NCBI GenBank assembly: GCA_030544235.1
Contig: CM060470.1
Location: 26,749,098 to 26,813,097 of the forward strand
DNA from: Lepturacanthus savala
Lineage: Eukaryota > Chordata > Actinopteri > Scombriformes > Trichiuridae
Direction: 5' to 3'
DNA length: 64,000 nt
Under the pieces are notes generated by a model. It searched no databases. It saw nothing but the letters and a program-made list of their open reading frames with translations, and was not told the DNA's origin. Positions within the stretch are counted from its first letter, which is position 1. Each line of letters opens with the position of its first letter. The position numbers and the translations under genes were made by a program. Positions 1-13,200 of this stretch are shown piece by piece.

Positions 1-1274
1 TATTTTAGATACAGTGTGTAGTGAACTATTACCACTTTAACATCAGATTTTGGCTTGTGTGTTTTTATTAGGAATGGCCTAAAACTTTGTCAGAAAGTAA
101 AAGTAAACTGCAGATTTGCATCCTGTTGGAGTGGTTGTGAGCAGCAGTGTGATTGGGGTTCTGAAAAACAAGGAAGACACAACAAACATTGAAAAACCAG
201 TAAAAACAAGTTGTATCTTGCATTGGGTGTGAATCAGTCAAAGAGCAAGAAATTTACAGGAGATTATTTTTGGACTCAGAGTAGAAATGTACATTTTTTT
301 ATAAAACTTTAAGACCCTGGATTTAGCTGTTAGATTTAGTTGTCATGTTCTAATGCCATTTGTGGCTCTTCAGTGTGGACCATATTACACAAGATGATCT
401 GACCTGTTCTGAGACCTGTGTTTTACAAACAAATATAGCCACAATAATGAAACTCTACATTTAGATCTCCATTCCCTGAACCTGTCTGAATCTGCTGGTT
501 CCATCTATCCATTAATCACACATAAAAGAACCAAGACACCTACACTCAACCACTCTGTCTAATGTATTTTCATCTTCCCATGTTCTGCAGCGTCTCTTCA
601 AACCTATTAAAATCTTACATATGATGGAGTGGTGAGTTCAGTTAGCCGGAAGTTGTGAAGGGAATGAACCCAGAGTGTAATTTCACTAATTGCACCAGAG
701 TAGAGTGAGTCTTTGGAAATGGAGAGCAACAGTGTGATGATGAAACATTGGAAAAAGATGCAACAAGCAGCTTTTAATGAAATATTCATCCACAGAATGT
801 GGAAACTAACCAGAGTGACCTGCATTAGATCCATGAATGGATTATAATTTAGTCAAATCTGACTAGCCTGATGATGGAAACCAGGAGCTATATCTCTGGA
901 TCACAGAGGGTGGAGCTATAGACCACACCTCCCATCCCATAACAAAGGGTCACATAGGTCACCCTTCAAGGTGTGAATTTGAGCCCGAGATAACTTGTAC
1001 ATGTCTTTCTGGTTCCAACCAATAGTCCAAACCAAAAAGATTTTCAATGTATAACCATGCTATGAATTCATAATTCTCAATAAATGAATGAAATCTGCAT
1101 GTGACATCCTGGGACAGAGAATATTGAGTCATTTTTTTCTATGAAAAATGATTCAAAAAGTTCCAGATTGAACTTCTACAGATGCTGCTAACCAATTCTT
1201 TGACTATTCTTTTCACCTCTAATTTAAAATGCAAATTAAAGACTGTGTCGGTGTCTCCTCTTGTCTCTCTGCAG
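1..1274. other. DCAF6 upstream intron sequence
   Basis: This stretch lies before the first DCAF6 exon in the window. No exon encoding the conserved DCAF6 N-terminus is visible, so it is probably the 3' part of an intron whose upstream exons are outside the window. It ends in a polypyrimidine tract and an AG acceptor at 1273-1274. Short open frames here have no recognisable similarity. Confidence 0.6.
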
Positions 1275-4200
1275 GTCAACACTATATCCTGGAACGACAC
1301 GGGAGAATACCTCCTGTCAGGGTCAGACGATACCTTTCTGGCCATTACAAACCCGTACAACAAGAAGGTAATCAATGTTCAGCTGTCAAACATACACGTG
1401 TTGTTTAAGAACTGTTTATAGTCTGTGTATTGGTGAGTAGAATTTAGTCTTTTACCAGTTTTTTTCTGGCTATAATTACATTATTTGGTGTTGCTTCTCT
1501 TTTGCTTCTCTTTTCAATATCCAATCATCAGTTTTGTGATAAATATTGTTACCAAGGAGAAACCTATAGAATTTTGTGGTGACTTACACTTATGAAATGA
1601 GCACAATGATTGCACAGTGATAAGTGGTTTAGTGGCTATTGGTGTCTCCTGCTGGTTGAAGGGAAGTTACTAGTTGATTCAGCTGGGCACCATCCTAATA
1701 GTTTTGGAAATATCGCCACATATTTTGCTTTTTACACATCATTTGCATGACGTGCAAAACTGACCATTGATCATGTGCCCTGCTAGTTTTGTAATGTGAT
1801 GATTATTACCAGTAGTGTTCCTATGTTATAAGGTTTAAAAATGGATTTCAATATTTGTTTTCTCAAAAAAAAGGTAGCCCTCCAGTGGTTTTTGTTTTGA
1901 TCATTTTTGTGATGCTCTGTAAGTGAAATTCACCAACGAGTTAGGTGGAATTCTTTACTTTTTAATCACTGCAGTACCACCTTTTTCCTATAAACACATT
2001 GTAGTGCTTTGTTTAGTCTTTTAGGCAGAATACAACAAAAAATATGTGGTGCAGAATGGGGAAAATTGAAACGTATGCTTTAAGGGATATATTTAAGTAT
2101 TCGGTCAGAGAAATTCACTTAAGAATCTGGAGGATGGTTTTCAGCTCAGTCACTTCCCTCATTCAAGCAGTCATCACTGTTTTTGCTTCTCTTCCTCAGG
2201 TCAAAAAGTCTATACGTTCAGGTCACCGGGCAAATATCTTCAGTGCTAAGTTCATGCCTCACACCAATGATCAGGAGATCATCTCCTGCTCCGGAGATGG
2301 AATCATCTACTACACCCACACAGAGAAGAGTGCGGAGTACAACAGACAGTGTCAGTTCACCTGCCATTATGGAACAGCTTATGAGGTGCTTAACGCTGTT
2401 GGAACCTCCGCACCAAGCCTGTCTTCTCTCTCTCTCTCTCGCTCACTTTCTCTGTGTCTAACGTTGTCCAATCTGCTTTCTGTCAGATTATGACGGTACC
2501 AAATGACCCCTACACGTTTCTGTCCTGTGGGGAGGACGGCACGGTCCGGTGGTTTGACCTTCGCACAAAAACTAGCTGCACTAAAGAAGACTGCAAAGAT
2601 GTATGGTGACAGCTGTGATATATGTTTGATATGATTCATCTTACATCAACATATCAGTGTTGCTAATATCTGTTTACTGGACGAGATTCCCCTGAGCAAC
2701 TCAGAATTTTCTATTTATATGTTACATTTTATTGATATTACCTCGGCTCATAGTTCTTAGTTGTTAATTCGCACATAGTAGTACATAAAGCTAATTTCTT
2801 TTTTAATTAAATATCCAATTTTGGGGGTGTTTTCCTAATACAACTAAAATATTGGAATTGATATTGATTTGGTATTGATGCTGTGGCCTTCAACATTTGC
2901 ATGTGTGTTTTTTTTAGTGCTGCTCTTTTCAGAAGCTGATTTCTGTCTCTGGAGGCGTTTCTGGCCAGAGAGACAGAACAGTTATCTTGGTGTGTGTATG
3001 CATGTGCGTGTGCACGTGCAAGAGAGAAGTGGTGCCCTCTAAGATTGTGTTGCATCTACTCACGTTTCACTCTGGAGATCAGTGGTTGTGACCTTAAACC
3101 TGTCAGAACAGTTTTACCAGGCACTGCTACCTCCCCTCCTTATATATCCAACAGCCAGTGAGTGTTACAGGTGGAAAACTAAATATGTCATTTTTCCACA
3201 TTGCTCAGCTTTTTGCAGCAGCTTGATTGTCCTTATGCCTACTTTTCAAATATTTGTCTCAAATGCAGGTTCTTACAGGTGTTAGAATTGAACTCCTACA
3301 GAAACAGCAGGAAATATTTTTTATATTCTGATTTTGATTTCAGGACATCCTGATAAACTGTCGGAGAGCAGCAACCTCCATATCCATTTCTCCACTGGTG
3401 CCCTACTACCTGGCTGTGGGCTGCTCTGACAGCTCAGTACGCATCTATGACAGACGCATGCTGGGAACCAGAGCGACAGGTAAGATAAGTTAAGATGACC
3501 TTTATTATCTAGGATGGGAAATTTGACTTAGCTCATCAAAGCACATGGAGCAGCATGACACCTAAACACCACACAACATCTAAATAACAGCCATTACAAA
3601 TATCTAGTGTCAAAGAACAGATCCTACAAAGATAACAAGATAAAGGATCTGTGGTTGGGTCGATTTTCGATATTTATTAGAATATTTCAGCCACATGTGA
3701 GATTGTTAATTAATTGTCTTTTCATTAATACAATTTCTTACCCTGTACCCTGTTGTGTAGCAATGTAAAACTCTGTGGTGAAGCATCGTTCAGTTTTTAT
3801 GCTCCACTTATCTGGAACAAACTTTGCTGCAGGTCTCGGTTCTTTATAAATCAAGGCTGGAGCAAAAATAACAAACATGAAGTAAAACCGTAGTTATGTT
3901 ATTGGTGAGTTTTGATTTAAGGATAGGTTTGATAATAAAATCCAAAATAAATGTACAATTCTTTAAAAATTTGCAGGACACATAAAAATGGAATAACAGA
4001 TCTTAGGATCAAAGGACTCTATCAGGACATCAGCTTTACCCATTTCACAGAAAATCCATGAATACATTAAAGAAAACTGCCGAACTCAACAGCCATTGTA
4101 ACAGATCAGCTCCCTCTCTCTTCCAACGTCAGGTAACTACATGGGGCGAGGGACAACGGGCATGTGTGTGAGGTTTGTTCCTGCTCACCTGTCCAACAAA

Positions 4201-7200
4201 TCGTGCCGAGTGACGTCTCTCTGCTACAGCGAGGACGGCCAGGAGGTGCTGGTCAGCTACTCCTCCGATTACATCTACCTGTTCGATCCCAAAGATGACC
4301 AGGCTCGAGAGCTAAAGGGCCCCTCTGAGGAGAGGAGGGAGGAGGTGAGAACACAGGAAGATTAGAGAGACATCACCAGTTCTGACATTTGGTTTTGTGC
4401 TTACTTGCATCCATTTGATAGTGCTTTTTTAACACCATGAAATATTTCTTCTTCATGTGATCATAAAACTATAGACCTTTTTTAATTATCGATTAAGCGG
4501 TTTATTTATTTTGATTAATCGGGGAATCTATAATGTAGAAAACACACTGAAAACGCTCATCACAAGTTCTTGTTCTTTTTTTTGTCAGACCAACATCTTC
4601 AATATTAAATGATTATCAAACAAAGCAGCATAAGATTATATTTTTGAAGCTTGGCTTGGACTGTTTGATTTTTGAGTTTGATTAAACAACAGGAATAATT
4701 AGTCAGAGAAAAGGTCAGTGCTGCAGATGAAGCTGCACTGGACCAGGACTATGGAGGAGGGTAGAGCTTTTCTCCTTAAACACAACATTTCTCTATGTTC
4801 ACAATAAAAATCATGAAACCATAAGTCTAACATAAGATTGTTTCTTAGAAACAGAGCTGACCTTGTTGTGGCCTTGCTGTGCCTGTTCAGGCTGAGTGGA
4901 GCAAATGACCCTGAAAATCAGACAGAGAGGAGCAGGCAAGAAACAACATGATGGTTGTCTAAGACCAAATCTCGCATGTATTTAGGTCATTACATCAGTT
5001 TGTTTGAACATGTAGTTCGGACATCAGATAACTGAGGCGTCAGAGAAATTGGACCCCAGATAAACTGAAGTGAGCACCGACCAAGCTTCACGTGTGACTG
5101 AATGTGCTGGATCATGGTGCCAGTGTTTAAAAGTCTCGTGGTGAGTTCAGCTGTGCCGAGATGCAACCGCCACACACACATTCCTTTCCAAATACAGCGA
5201 CCAACGCAGGCAGTGTTCCTCTATCCTCCAAAATAGTTCAAGTAGAGGTGGCGGTGGTGTTTGGGGGTGGGGGTGGGCTGACTGCAGCCAAGGAGCGGCT
5301 TTTTCCCTCCACCTGTAACACCATTTTGTTGTGGCCCTTTCGTCCTTTCTTTTTCTGTCTCCTTCTTCTACTATCTCTTCCAGCCTCGGCTCCTTTCACC
5401 ACCTCCAGCCTGTGTCCAGATCTGATAAACTGGCTGATAGTCTCTCCACTAAAACCCCCTTTTTTCTATTCCTGGCTCTGAGCCTGTTGCCCTACAGAGA
5501 GAGCCAGGGGACTGAAAAGTGAAGGCGACCTCAGTGGTGCAGTGAGGGGGGGGGGCACTGGAGAGGACACCGACAGAGACAGGCAGTGTTTTGCTTTGGC
5601 AGCGGAGCTATTTTTGACCATGCTTTGACTGACAAAATGCTAATCTTTCTGTGTGTGTTTCCACAGCTGAGGCAGCCTCCAGTGAAGCGCCTCCGTCTAC
5701 GAGGTGACTGGTCGGACACTGGACCGCGAGCTCGTCCTGAGAGTGAGAGGGAAAGGGATGGTAAGAGCGCTGCAGTCAGTACAGCAACATGTAATGTGTG
5801 TTCTGTCTCACTTTAAAGCACAGTATTAAACCAACTGTCCACAGCACCGTTTCTTTCGACTTTATTGTAAAACTGAGCGCACAAATTCACTTCTTAATTT
5901 TTGCCATTGATTTTTCCAGTGTTTTATTTCATAGTAACTCCTCCCTTCTTACAAGACGGCACAGCAGCAACTTCCCAACATAAACATTCCAAATATGACC
6001 AACAACACTGGTTTATTATGTCACACCTGACATTTTCCTGTATTAAACGATGTGGATATGGTGAAGTTATATTACATATTAAGTTCTCTTCTGATTTTAT
6101 TTAGTAACTGGTCTTCAAAAGCAAAAGCTGTTCTCCGGGAGTACAGTCAAACATGCAGAGCTGCGGGATGGGCTTGAGGGACAGGAGAGAAATGAGATTG
6201 ATTGCACAGCAGGAACAGGGTGCACTGATTTCATCTGCAGCCTTTAGAAGTGCAAACAGACTAATGTTTCCACAAAATTTTGTTTTCATCAGTGTCTCTT
6301 TTCAGTCCTTTGTCCCTGAGGTTTGTCCCTGATCAGAGAAGCACACAAACCAGCTGCTTATTGCTGGAGGATGCACAGAGAACTGCTTTTTATGGTTGAA
6401 ATTTTATGTCGAAATGAAAAATGGCCCTCCAAAGAGTGAACAAACTAGCCGGCGATCCCCCCGGCCAATTTGAGTTTCTGAGACCCCTGGATGGAAATAA
6501 TACTTCATCTGAAACTATCAAACACCCACCAGCTGTAGCCTTGAAGAGAACATAGCTTTGTTTCACTTGAATGTATGGCACAAATCACTTCACTTATCAT
6601 TTACATATCTATTATATTTCTCATACCTCTCATATCTATTTTATTTGTAGCACAAAAAAAATCTGTCCAAGGGTTTGCAATATGGGGACAATTTTTTAAA
6701 TATATTTTTGTTTGTTGTTTTGACAGTGATTCCAAAACATATCCAACATCCCCTCTGTAAAAACCTTGATTCATGAATGAATTAACTTCTCTATATAATT
6801 TAGTATAGGTCAGGTTTTGCCCACTCAGATGGGACAGATACATAGTCTGGCTTATGGACCAAGAGGGATGTAAACCTAAATAAACAATAATAAAACAAAC
6901 ACAAATAAAACTCTTATATTAACTAATAACTGTAATAGTGATCCATCCAAATCTTCTAATATATCTTCTGACAAAACTTGTGTACCACTTGCTTTTGTGT
7001 TACCACTGTTGTTTTAGGTCCTTGCAGCATTTCTGTGTGAAGTGTGCACAGTTTATAGATGTTGTTCTGTGACTTTCCAGGTGAACAGAGCCCAAATGTG
7101 TCTCTGATGCAGAGGATGTCGGACATGTTGTCCCGTTGGTTTGAGGAGGCAAGCGAGGCTCAGGGCAGCAGAGGAACCAGACCTCAGACACGGCCCAGAG

Positions 7201-10200
7201 GTGAAGCATCAGCTAAGAATCAACCCTGCACATCAAACATATAAAGATTTCAGACATAAAATATATAGATCATAAATCTGAGGAAAAAACATGTTTTCAG
7301 TCCAAATCCTTTGTCATTTTATATAAATTGGTTGCATTTTGGATCTAACTTTAGTCAAAAGAGATGTTAGTTTTAAACCGGTTTATTCTTCGCTGTAGTT
7401 GCTGTCACTCAAGATTATAAACGTCTCTTTATTTTCTTCTTTCCAGGAACAGCTGTCCGTCCAGAGGCAGCATCAAGTACTCCAGCTGCCGCTGCAGGAG
7501 ATTCCAGACACATGTCTAGTGTCCCTGTGAGGCCAGTGGGGACAGACACCCTGGACGTACCCACCAGCCCCGCTGCTGCTGCCACAGCCACGTCTAAATC
7601 CACTTCCTCTTCCTCTTCAGGTTCACTTTCAACAGTTACAGCACCTCCTCCTTCCAGCTCATCTTCAGTTGAGGGTTCGGTGTCTTCCACCTCCCCCGTT
7701 GCCTCCTCACCCGGCTCAGAGCAGCGGAGTCAGGCCAACACGCCGATGGCCACGCCCACCTCAGACCCTGCACTCACAGGTAGATGCACACACCTGTTTC
7801 CACCAAGAGTTTAGACATAGACCTTTTATTCTTCAGTTCAGGGAGCTGTGTCGGTGTGTGTGCGTTTGTCGGAGCCACTCCACTCAGGCAGCAGCCTCAC
7901 TTCACTCTTTTTCTTCATCATCATGTTGTCCTTTGTTTTTTTCCCTTTTTCTTCTTTTTGCCTGACTCTCTGCTCTTCCTCCTCCTCCTCACATCCTCCC
8001 CCCCAGTCTTCTAAGTGGCATTCACTCTCCCTCTCTTCCTCTGCCTCTCTGTCAGAGTACGGTCCTCATCGGCTGCCCATAAGTTTAGTGTGTAGGCGTT
8101 TGCAGCGGTTACTCCGGCTGGCTGACCCCCCAGGACGGGGTCCGAGAGCAACCACTTCTTCTTCCTCTGCAGCCTCTGAGAGACAGTCGCAGAGAGCTGC
8201 TGCTGCTGCTGCTGCTGCCACCACAGAGACGCAACCCCATACAGGTTACCCTCCCCTCTGAGCTCCCCCACCTCCTGCTACTCCCCCAGTTATGTTCCAA
8301 GAGGACCCAGCCTTGCTAGGACTGACCTCTAATCTCTCTATGATCACTCTTTCCATTCCCCACTACTGCACCTTGTGCTTATTAACCTCTCCACTGTTTG
8401 CTCGGCTCCTCACTCACTCTGTCACTCCACTCGTTTGCTTGAGTTTTCACCGGCAACTCCTGTTGGAGTGGCACCGGCCAGTGTGGAGCTCTGCTGCTTT
8501 GGCTTTTTCACAGCTCATGTGGTTGTTCACTCATGTTTGATGATACTTACTGATCAGTTGTCTTGTAGATTATTTTGTTTTTTTGTGGATTATGTAATAT
8601 TCCTGGTATTATGTTAGTCAAAGGTTTCCTTTTCACGCGTATTCAGACATGACAGAACGAACACAGAAAGAGCCGCAATCCTCACCAGCTTGTTTACATG
8701 CTGTATGTAAATCGATTTGATCATTTCTTGCTTTTATTTTCTTTTTGCTCATACGTGGAAGACATGTTCAGTCTCTGTGTGGTTTAAATCTTGTCGTGCT
8801 GTAGTTTTTACAGCATTTAGTAGAGGTGGTCTCATGGAAAGGTTACTTGATTGACTCAATAATTGCTTTGTTTTTTAGAACTTAATAGAGACATAAGCGG
8901 TGCTTAGTCAACTGAGACACAGACCTGATTATAGTCCTACAACGAGGTGCATGTCTGAAAGGGGCTGTTTGTTATAATATGATTTGTTATATTTAGCCAG
9001 TGATGACTCAAATTATGCATTTATGAACTTTGCATAGTGTTTTTGGTTCTATTGTTTAAGTGAAGTCTCCACTATTAATTCCACTATTGTGTAGCACAGA
9101 CATTTGTGACATTTTGCTTATTTTTTGATAGTTAAAAAAATGTTTTAAAACAAAATATCTTTTAATAAAGAGATTCACAATTGTTCACCTCTATTTTAAA
9201 ACAGTCAGGTGCTCATACAAACACTAATATTCTGATCATAAATTCCTTCTGTTCATTGTGTTGAAAGTCTTTTTGTTCAACATGCATAAATATATGCATG
9301 TAACTTTGGCACTAAAAACTGTAATATTGAAAAATATCTGCTTAATTTGACTCATTCTGACACTAAAGCTTAATATTTACTTCAGATAAACCTCTCAATT
9401 AACAAAACCCACAAGCCTTGTGCAGTCTTGTGCATTTTATTCCACATCACTTGTCTGTGGCATGGTGTGTCCCCTGTCTTATCATCCTTGCCGAAAAATT
9501 AAAAAGATTCTATTCTGTAGTTGTTGCGTGGGGAGGCTTGGCTCCGTGCCTGGACAGAACATGCATGCAGTATGCATAGTCTTCATTACAACATGTATTC
9601 TAAATGAAAACAGATTTTAAAGGTGTTTAATTGAAACCCTGCGTTTATTTGGTCTCTTTGGTAAGTCGACATTAGAAACATGATGAATTTCCCAGGACGG
9701 TAGACCACTAACTGTTGTTGAAGATAAGCGTTTAGAAAATATGCTACAGATAACGACTAAAATTCATTTACATAAAATAAATGTTGCCTTTAAGGTTTTA
9801 ATTTTCCACTGCTGTGTTGTATCTGAGAATAAGTGGTTCTTGGTGCTTCTGATTTTCCAGTTTAAAACCATTCCAGGATTGACTTATCTAAAAGATCTGT
9901 AGTAAGCATTTGTCATTTTTTTCGCTCAGATTTACTAATCTCTGATGCTCATTTGCGCATAAAAGCTGAAGCTGCCACAGTGTGTGAAATGATCTTCCCT
10001 AGTTTGCACAGCAAATTAATTAATAAGAAATTGTTTTTTGTTTTTTTTCTTTTGGCTGATTTTTCCAGCTCTTCCTGCTTGGCCTCGGATCGTTGTTTTA
10101 ACATGACTTTGACAATTAACCCTTGTGCGTTTTGACTGTGTGAGTCCTAAAGGTTTGACCTCTGCGTCCAGTGTTTAGTCGGGTCTCATTTGTGTTCCAG

Positions 10201-13200
10201 ATTCCCCCTCGTCTGTGGTAAACAAACAGCTGGGATCCATGACTCTCGATGAACAGCAGGGTGCGTCCTCTCCTCCCACCCTGCCACTCACTTTGTCTTT
10301 TACCCTCCCTCAAAGACACTTTCTTTCTTTTCTTCTGTTTTTTTTCAGGCTTTGCATTCTCTGTTTCCAACCCTTTACTTTCCCATTATTCCCATGATCC
10401 GTCCTTGTACATTATATAAGTGTGTGGGAACCAAGTTACTGTTACTGAAGCTGACGGATACTATAATAAATGAGTAATATATTATGATTGATTAATTTCA
10501 ATCCTTAAAACAAGCTTCATAATAGCATGAACATCCATTTAGAGATGATCTGATGGTTGTTTAAAAAAAATAAAGCATGGCCATTTTTATCTGAAGGCTT
10601 TTTTTTTTATATCATTAGTTTGATTTGCATGTTGCAGGTGGGGAAGTTAACTGGCTGCCTGCATGTTAGGGGCCCTGTAGAGTTTATATTACAATTTTTT
10701 ACTTTTTTAGGTTTATAAAAAAATCTTATTATTCTGCATTACTTAGCTTGTTTATTTTTTTCTTTTTTGCAATTATTCAGAATTCAGAGGCTGGGAACAA
10801 TAAACTTCTACCATTTCAGCTTAATTAATGACTGAACCATTATCAAAATAGTACAATATTTGTCACAGCTAATTCAGTGATTTATCTTGTGAGCCTTCTC
10901 CTTTCACAATAACACAAGAGTTATACATGCAGGTTTGTTTTAGTGGTTAAACCAATAAATAAGGAATGTATTTAATACAGCCCTGGTTTTATGACTTCGA
11001 CTATATGAGGCGTATAATGACCTTTCATGTGTTTCTGTGCATCGGCTTTTTGCTGAGATTTGTGAGATTTCAATCACTGTCATGGTGTGTCCACCTCTGT
11101 CCACTCTGTCAGTGTCCACTGCATGTTCCCATTTCTGTGTGTGGTGTTAATCAGTGGGAAGTAATGCAACAGCTTGCATTTTTCTAGTGTTCTTTTTGCA
11201 AGATCCAGTGAGCTCACACATGAAACTCTTAGCTGAAATTCTTTATCAAATTGATTTATCAGTAAAAGTACCTCTTCTTAACCACGCTAATAATACTTTC
11301 TGGCTTGCTCTGCCTGTGTGTCATCCTCTCGCCCCTCAGGAGGAGCAGCAGGTTCACCTCTTGAAGAATCTGTATCCGTATCAGCCAGCAGCAGCAGCTC
11401 CACCTCCACCACCGCTGGCACCAGTCGGCCCAGTGCAGCAGAGCCAGTCCTCAGCCTGCATTACAGCTCAGAGGGAACCACCACCAGCACCATCAAGCTG
11501 GACTTCACTGATGAGTGGTGAGTGATACCTGAGCAGTGTGAGAGAAACACTACGCTTTGAAATCACTGTGAAACCTGTTACAGGCAGCATCATTGGTCCA
11601 AACACCTATAACAATGTTTTGTTGGAATTTCATTGATTTCAAATGAATAATGCTGCATCTCCTCATCACACAAGCATGCAGTAATGAATGAGCTCAAACA
11701 TACTCACACTCATTCAATTAAAACTGCAGAAAAGCAGTTTTTGGAAGACATGAAAGAAGTGACTCATGTCAACCAGAGAGGAGATGGCAAGGTAAGAAAT
11801 GATGGAATATGCCTAGTTTCTTTGCTCGTGTGATGATTATAGGAGCAAAGAAACTGTTTGGATTCATGCAATTTTTGTTTATGGGATTTTTTTAATGGCA
11901 GAGAGTTTATACAGTACAATGGCAGCACTCCATAATAAACAGGAAATAAGGTAATGTAGTTTTAGGGAAAACAAAGCACACACAGATTAAAGTAAAACAT
12001 GTAATATAAATAATACACCATGAACAGGACTGTATAACATTATGTCAAGGACTTATGAGTCTGAGAACTTCTTGGGTGTAGAGAAGCAGTTAAGATTTCT
12101 CAGGAAGACATTTTTTTATATATTTTATTCTCTATAAATCAAATTCCCCAAATTCCCTCAGCCATTGGTGTAAATGTTCAGCTAGTGTCAGATTTCTGTT
12201 GTTGTGGAATGAGGCATTTCGCTAGCTTGGTCTGAGCAATGTGTTGAGATAACCCAAATATGGTGAGAAGAGGGTCTGGTGTTACTCTTTGGATATTCAG
12301 AGACTGGAGCTTGGGGCTTAGCCACAACTGATGGGAAGATGTACCTGGATGGAGACATTATGATAAACATTATGTGGAGTCTTGATTTTGTGTAATGTAG
12401 TTTTTGTACAACCTTAAATTGCATAAGTCTGTGTCTAACTTGTATATCTTGATAGGAATTGCCCTCCATGTATCAAGAATGATTTCTGTACCCTGGCGTT
12501 TAATTTAGCATCAGACAATACATCATGGGCTTGCAAGGATGAATATAGAAAAGAGATTGTGACATGTGATGGTGTGGTACTGAAAAAAGGGTGTGCACCT
12601 GGCTCCCGCTCTCATTTCAACCATTTATATCTATTTATTTGTCATCCTGGACAGCTTGGCTTAGTTTTTCCAGCTGATAATCAAGTTAACATCTGCCTAA
12701 AAAGAAACAAAGTTGTAATCTTTCCACATAACCCAGAGCAAGAGGCTCAAACAATCAATCATGGGAGCATTCTCAAAGTCAGCTCTGTCAGCTGGAGATA
12801 ATGATGCCCTTATTCAAGATCAAACTACACAACTGTTCTGGTGTTAGAAAGTTGCCAAAAAAGAAAAATAGCAGTGTTTGGAAGAGGTAGAGTTATATAC
12901 AGTATCTCCTCCACTGAGGACAATATGTATACATGTAAAATGTCTTTAGATCAGGCTCAAAAGATGCTGGTTTAAATGATAGAGGAACAATCACAGCTTC
13001 CTTGACAATATAAGGATAATGGGTCTCAAAGAAGGGATGGAAGAACAACCGCCTACTGTCCTTGGATAGAGTCCATAGAACACCCAGAGGACAGAAAACG
13101 CCAAGCCCTGTGCTGTTGTAATTAAATTAAATTACATAATTACACAGATAAACTGAAGATCTTTGCTGCCTTCAAGTTCCTGATTGTCCTGAAAACTGGT

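Noticed and set aside
12559..12801. 80-codon frame in a DCAF6 intron as a small gene
   Set aside because: No homology recognised. It lies just upstream of L1-like debris and is more likely transposon or random sequence.
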